From Megamerina dolium (lineage: Eukaryota; Arthropoda; Insecta; Diptera; Megamerinidae), in the NCBI GenBank assembly GCA_963854835.1, contig OY978527.1, forward strand, positions 35,983,040 to 36,047,039: a DNA stretch of 64,000 nucleotides, written 5' to 3'. The notes under the pieces were generated by a model. It had not been told where the DNA came from and ran no database searches. It saw only the letters and a program-made list of their open reading frames with translations. The position numbers and the translations under genes are program-made. This document shows positions 59,405 to 64,000 of the stretch, piece by piece (position 1 is the first letter of the stretch; every line of letters starts with the position of its first letter).

Positions 59405-60525
59405 ACGTTATCATACTGTTTATAGCTGATCAGAGTAATTATATATTCGTATTTAAATAGAAATAAAAAAAATTATTCAAATAAAATGAGATTAAAAACT
59501 TGTAACATGTGCTAATTTAATGCCATTTTTACGATTTTTGCAAATTAGATCTAAATTTAAGTGTGATTTTATTATACTCATTCATATGCATATAATCGTC
59601 GGTATTTATTAGTATGACTCGAATAATCAGAAACATCATCGTGATCGCATTTAAATTCGATATTATTATTTTGCTATTTAATTGGTCTTATATATATATT
59701 TTATATACATATATCAAGATTTTAATCTCATTCATATTATTACATATACTCGTATGTATCTTCAGATATGTATATTATGTGGTTGTGGTATTGCGACATT
59801 GCAACCCTATTGGCGATAATGGGAGCAGTCGCGTTTTTGAAAGACGAAATGTCAAAGTAAACTAAACTCGTATTAATTACGTTGTAGATCGCTGTTAAAA
59901 TTTGCAAGAAGTTCGGGTACTCAAATATTCGAATTAGCGGATCAATCATTATATGGTGATTTTATTTTATTATCATACATGATAAACAAGCTTTCTACAG
60001 AACGATTTCCGATCAATTAAAAAGGTGCTCAATGCCATGAAGATTCCTGTTGGAAATTGTTTAACTTTTATTTTTCTTCATAACTCTAAAAAATGAAAAT
60101 AACGTATAAAATGTTATAGTATTAAAAAGACATTGCTTTCAATGCTGAAGATTATCCTTCTTTTTTTTTTTTTAATATGTCACAATGCATATGAATTACC
60201 CATCGTAATCTACGTTGACAAATATAGTTTTTGTTTTGATTTATTTTGCTATATGCTATTAATGTCTTATAAATTTATTGCTAATAAAATGAATTTTGAT
60301 TGGTGCAAACCAATTGAAACTTCTATTAATCGTTTATTTTATTTATTTTTTTTATTTTTATTTTCAGCGGTTTAATTAACTAAAAGGGGTGATACTAATG
60401 GACATATTAAGTATATGTGCATACGATTAATAATATGAGTGAAATAGCTCAGTTGGCTAGTTGACTGACCTTATCCAACTCTGAGCAATGTGTATTGTAG
60501 AAAGATTTCACATTGCATATTTTAT
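59405..60525. other. AT-rich intergenic DNA
   Basis: No gene seen. A tRNA-like A-box motif near 60438 has no B box. Confidence 0.4.
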
Positions 60526-60530
60526 ATGTA

Positions 60531-61156
60531 TTGGGTGTATAACTTAATTCGGTCCGTTTTTTTTTTTTTGCTGTCTTGAAGCATTTATTTTAATAACAAT
60601 ATGAATTTATAGATTATTCAAAGTATAGCCTATCGCTAACTACTATTTTTCCCCATCTTTCTGGTAAATTGCGGATACCATCTCGAAAAAACGATGCCTC
60701 TTTTGATGTGATACACGAAGCTAAGCCATCTACCATCGAACTGAACAAGTAGTAGTCGGAAGAAGCAATGTCTGGACTATACCGCGGGTGAGGTAGAACT
60801 TCCCATTTCAACGTTTCCAAATATGTTTTAACCAGTTGAGCAACATGTGATCGAGTGTTGTCATGCTGAAAAATCACTTTGTCGTGTCTCCGCTCGTATT
60901 GCAGCCGTTTTTCTTTCAGTGTTCGGCTCAAGCATATCAATTGTTATAGGTAGCGATCGACTGTGATGGTTTCATTCGGTTGGAGCAGCTCAAAATACAC
61001 CGCATAATACATGCTTCCCGTAAATGCTCTTTATTTACCATAAATTCGGACATTTTCGATGCAATAAAAAATAATGATGTTGACAAATGTCACACCTTAC
61101 CAATAAAGCAAAAATCAGCTGCTTCTGTCAACCGCATATGACAGTTGTACACCCAA
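60531..61156 (-). mobile_element. Mariner deletion derivative with termini
   Basis: TTGGGTGTATAAC at 60531 is inverted (one change) at the right end 61156, and TA flanks both. The minus strand keeps the C-terminal half of the transposase: VIFQHDNTRSHVAQ, then YSPDIASSDYYLFSS (60614-60940). The element is 626 bp, about half of a complete mariner, so it is an internally deleted, non-autonomous copy of the family at 32.4 and 42.2 kb. Confidence 0.85.
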
Positions 61157-61159
61157 TAA

Positions 61160-61975
61160 ATTCACATTGTAGAGAGAAATAATTTTACAAAAATTAGCCA
61201 AGCCACGTGCACTGATTAATGCAATTAATAATATGACAACTAAGATAGCCGTATATGAACGCTGTAGGGAGAATTAATTTTGTATGAAAAGGGCGAGTCA
61301 CGACCATTGTTTCTTGTAGCACCAACATCGGATACTTAACAGCTCTATCTACATAATAATTAATTGCGCGGAAGCTGGAAGCAAAGGAAAAAAGAAACAA
61401 AGAAAAAGAGAGAAAGCAATATCAAATGATTTATTACATACTCGTACATATACATACATACTATATGTATATATTTTTCCTTAGAAATGTTTGCTTTCGG
61501 TGTGAGTGTTTGAATAATTTGCATAGAAAACAATAACGGCAGTGAGAGAAACAGTATAAACACAAAAATAACAACTACGAATATGTATGTATAATAGCTA
61601 CAACCACAGCAATGATGACGACATGACAACTGGTAACTGACAACTGACAGCGATGATAATCGTGTTAAAACTGACAGGCTGACATGTAGGTACTAATGAC
61701 AAATATATGTATATGTATATCAAATATGTGCACACATATACTTATATAAAATAGTACCAAATTGCAACATCTCGGCATCCACAAGCGAAGTGGCTGTCTC
61801 CAGATTAGCGACCGTGAAACCAAATTGAACACGTGGGGATCTACGGAAGGCAGAACAAGAGAAAACTAGCCAGACACGAGTGTGAAGAGATAGAGATGAG
61901 ATGTGATGAATAAAGGGTGAGAAATGAGACGCAAAAATTCTCTTAGAAGATCAAGCACCGGAGTAGCCGTTTAAA
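61160..61975. other. Intergenic DNA without recognised gene
   Basis: Nothing supportable. Open frames are low-complexity. Confidence 0.4.
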
Positions 61976-61979
61976 TCAC

Positions 61980-62310
61980 GGAATCTCGTGGTGTCGTGAC
62001 GAAAATGGGAATCTGGTGACAGATGTCCTGAGAGTACTGAGGCTGTGGTGAGATCACTTCTTCAAGTTATTGAATGGTGACACTGCGAACAATTTCGCCA
62101 GTGGAAGAGATTGCCTGAACTCCCCAAACACGGATGATGGCGTCAACGTTTCACCATCCGATACTGAGGACGTCAGAAGAGCCATTTTAAAGCTGAAGAA
62201 CAACAAAGCCACAGCCGATGGCCTCGATACATGCTCGCCGCGTAATGTTAGTCATTTGCAAATCTTGAATCCTTCAATCGTCAGAATATGCATCCAAAAT
62301 TTATAACAAT
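61980..62310 (+). mobile_element. RTE-like LINE remnant, RT start
   Basis: Plus-strand frames read toward FKLLNGDTANNFASGRD and DVRRAILKLKNNKATADGLD, the linker and first RT motif. This is the same family style as the minus-strand remnant at 59.1 kb. It ends at a stop and is followed by an oppositely oriented SINE. Confidence 0.65.
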
Positions 62311-62364
62311 ATTAAAGAGTGCTTATAAAACATATCTACTAATTTTAGATTAGCCTAAGTGAGA

Positions 62365-62585
62365 TTTAGTTATTGTAGCTGCCCTCGGAGAGGGCACATT
62401 TAACCCAGAGAAGCTCTTTGTGATACTACCGGGCTTCTTTTTCAGTGCTGTTGTACGTGTTAGATTTTGGGACAGTATTAGAAGAGACTAATGTAAGCCG
62501 GTTTAAAGTTGTTGCAGTCGCAGATTGAACCCACGATCTATGGATCAGTGGGCAAAAGCACTAACCACTAAGCTACGGCAACCAC
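62365..62585 (-). mobile_element. tRNA-derived SINE, tail type B, body deleted
   Basis: Minus-strand head (TAGCTTAGTGGTTAGTG, B box GGTTCAATC) joins almost directly to the distal body (CCGGCTTACATTAG). It ends with the type B tail (GTAGTATCACAAAG, CCCTCTCCGAGGGCAGC, CAATAAC). Most of the central body is deleted. Confidence 0.85.
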
Positions 62586-62815
62586 ACTTACTAATCACAT
62601 TTGGATTCAGATGAATTTTATAAAAATAAGTAATTTGAGTAACCATTTTTGTTCTAAAAAATGTAAATGAATTGATTTAGAAAAAAAGGCAGACGCAAAG
62701 ATCTATTTTTATCCCTACTTGCAGAATATAAACGTCTTGCTCATGTGTACAGCCAAAAGTTGAATTTTATTGGATGGTGTTATGAATCTTTATTATCATA
62801 CAAAATAACCTTTCT

Positions 62816-63058
62816 TTACATTTTTATTTTTAATAATACTTTTTTCAAATTTTGGCCGTTACTGCGGCTATCATGATCCATTCTGAGATTCCAATTTTCG
62901 GAGACGCATTCGAGCATTTGGAGTGGTCTGGCTACCAATTCTTCAATAGTAGCCGACTTATCCAAGTAGACTTTGGACTTTACGTATTGTAGTCCCAAAG
63001 GAAAAAGTCTACAGGTGATATAATATGATCTTGGCATCCAGTTCACTGGTCTCACCAT
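62816..63058 (-). mobile_element. Mariner-superfamily transposase, C-terminal fragment
   Basis: Minus strand reads VRPVNWMPRSYYITCRLFPL (the catalytic SCDLTPLDYFLW region, badly mutated), then VKSKVYLDKSATIEEL and a basic end (ENWNLRMDHDSR). Same family as 45890-46370. No upstream half is seen. Confidence 0.7.
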
Positions 63059-63059
63059 T

Positions 63060-64000
63060 GGTGTACGTAAAAGAAAAAATACTGAAATTTAAAATAAAAA
63101 TGCTTCAAATACCTCGAAATCGAAATCAAATGAATCACAAAAATGTTAGAGTGCATGAAATCGAATGTACTAATTTAGCAAGGTGAAGAACATAAGGTGT
63201 TAAACCATTGAGAAGAAAATCTAGATTACCGCCGATCGTTACTCTATACATGCCCAATTAAAAAATATGGTCGAAATAATTTCTGGAGGTGAAATTTCAT
63301 TCTATTTGATTGTTTTTTATTCAACAACAAATACGAAACTTAGTGGCGATCAACATCGCCGCTTAACTCTCCATACAAATCTATAGCAAATTGTGTATAA
63401 GTTTCAAATGAAACACAGCAATTATAATACGAGTCCATATATAGGCAGTATAAATATACAGTAGCTTGCTTGGAAGCGATTCAATTAATAGTGATTGTTG
63501 TTGCCGTTGTCGCTGTCGTTGTTGGTATAATTTATACTTTTTGTTGTTTCAGTTTTTATAATTTTTCATTATTCGCTTCTTTTATTTGGTGCAACTAATT
63601 GAGCAAAAAAGGAAGAAAACGCCAGCTAAATCACAAAAACCGAAAGATCAACAAAAGTTCAGTATAATGTTTATTTTAAAGCAGATATAAGACATCTGTG
63701 GTAAATTTCTGTATGTACATACAGATGTACAACATTAACCTTCAAGCGTATTTTGTGTCAATTTGACACAATTTTCAAATTTAAATGCGCTATAAATGTA
63801 TTTTATTTTTGTAAAACCCGTTACTATCGACTGAGACGAAGTAGTGATGCTTTGATGATAGGCGATAAAATGTTCTTCCAAATGCTGCTTCGGATTTTGA
63901 GCACATTTTGAACATTTCTATGTACATCAACATGTAATGTTATGACCTATGGGTAGCTTCCGAATCTATTGAACACCGCAATGAGAATGATGCTTATGGA
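63060..64000. other. AT-rich DNA to the window end
   Basis: No gene, tRNA or element border recognised. Confidence 0.4.

Noticed and set aside
59614..60375. Two hydrophobic open frames of about 80 codons
   Set aside because: AT-rich Ile/Leu/Phe composition, no signal or domain, no splice context.
60433..60520. Possible tRNA gene (TAGCTCAGTTGGCTAG)
   Set aside because: There is an A-box-like segment but no B box at the proper distance and no acceptor-stem pairing.
1..64000. CRISPR array, operon or phage-type system
   Set aside because: Introns, polyadenylation signals and insect retroelements show eukaryotic nuclear DNA. No spaced direct repeats of the CRISPR kind are present.

Overview
The window looks like nuclear DNA of a higher fly. 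The mitochondrial complex I gene ND-75 is nearly collinear with the Drosophila protein as I remember it, the intergenic DNA is very AT-rich, and introns are short with canonical GT-AG ends. The repeat load is much heavier than in typical Drosophila euchromatin, so a tephritid fruit fly is a reasonable guess. That is inference; nothing in the sequence alone fixes the genus.

Layout. 1.8-7.8 kb (minus) holds a gene for a secreted, cysteine-containing insect protein (resembling DUF4803) that appears to have two alternative 5' modules, each with its own signal peptide. 12.0-18.8 kb (plus) holds the last six exons of the E3 ubiquitin ligase Ubr3. Its amino-terminal exons are not in the window, so the secreted-protein gene probably lies antisense inside a Ubr3 intron of at least 12 kb. 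22.8-24.3 kb (plus) holds a two-exon gene with an HSF-like winged-helix domain. It is convergent with ND-75 (24.6-27.2 kb, minus, seven coding exons). 29.6-31.2 kb (plus) holds a three-exon ZAD/C2H2 zinc-finger gene. I see no host gene beyond 31.2 kb.

Repeats fill most of 31-64 kb. The outstanding object is a three-layer nest at 51.0-57.4 kb. A DNA transposon with 11-bp terminal inverted repeats and a TA target duplication carries a truncated transposase-like ORF and a five-exon accessory gene (DUF4806-like). An intron of that accessory gene contains a palindromic MITE. A 4.0-kb Jockey-clade LINE has inserted into one arm of that MITE. The LINE has two intact ORFs, a poly-A tail and an exact 11-bp target duplication.

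A tRNA-derived SINE with Pol III A and B boxes occurs in about ten copies with two different 3' tails. Several foldback/MITE elements are defined here by their inverted repeats. There are also degenerate mariner/Tc1 copies, LOA-like and RTE-like LINE remnants, and one Ty3/gypsy-type remnant.

Coding exon coordinates are hand-deduced from splice sites, reading phase and protein continuity. Repeat borders are given to within a few bases only where terminal repeats or target duplications define them.
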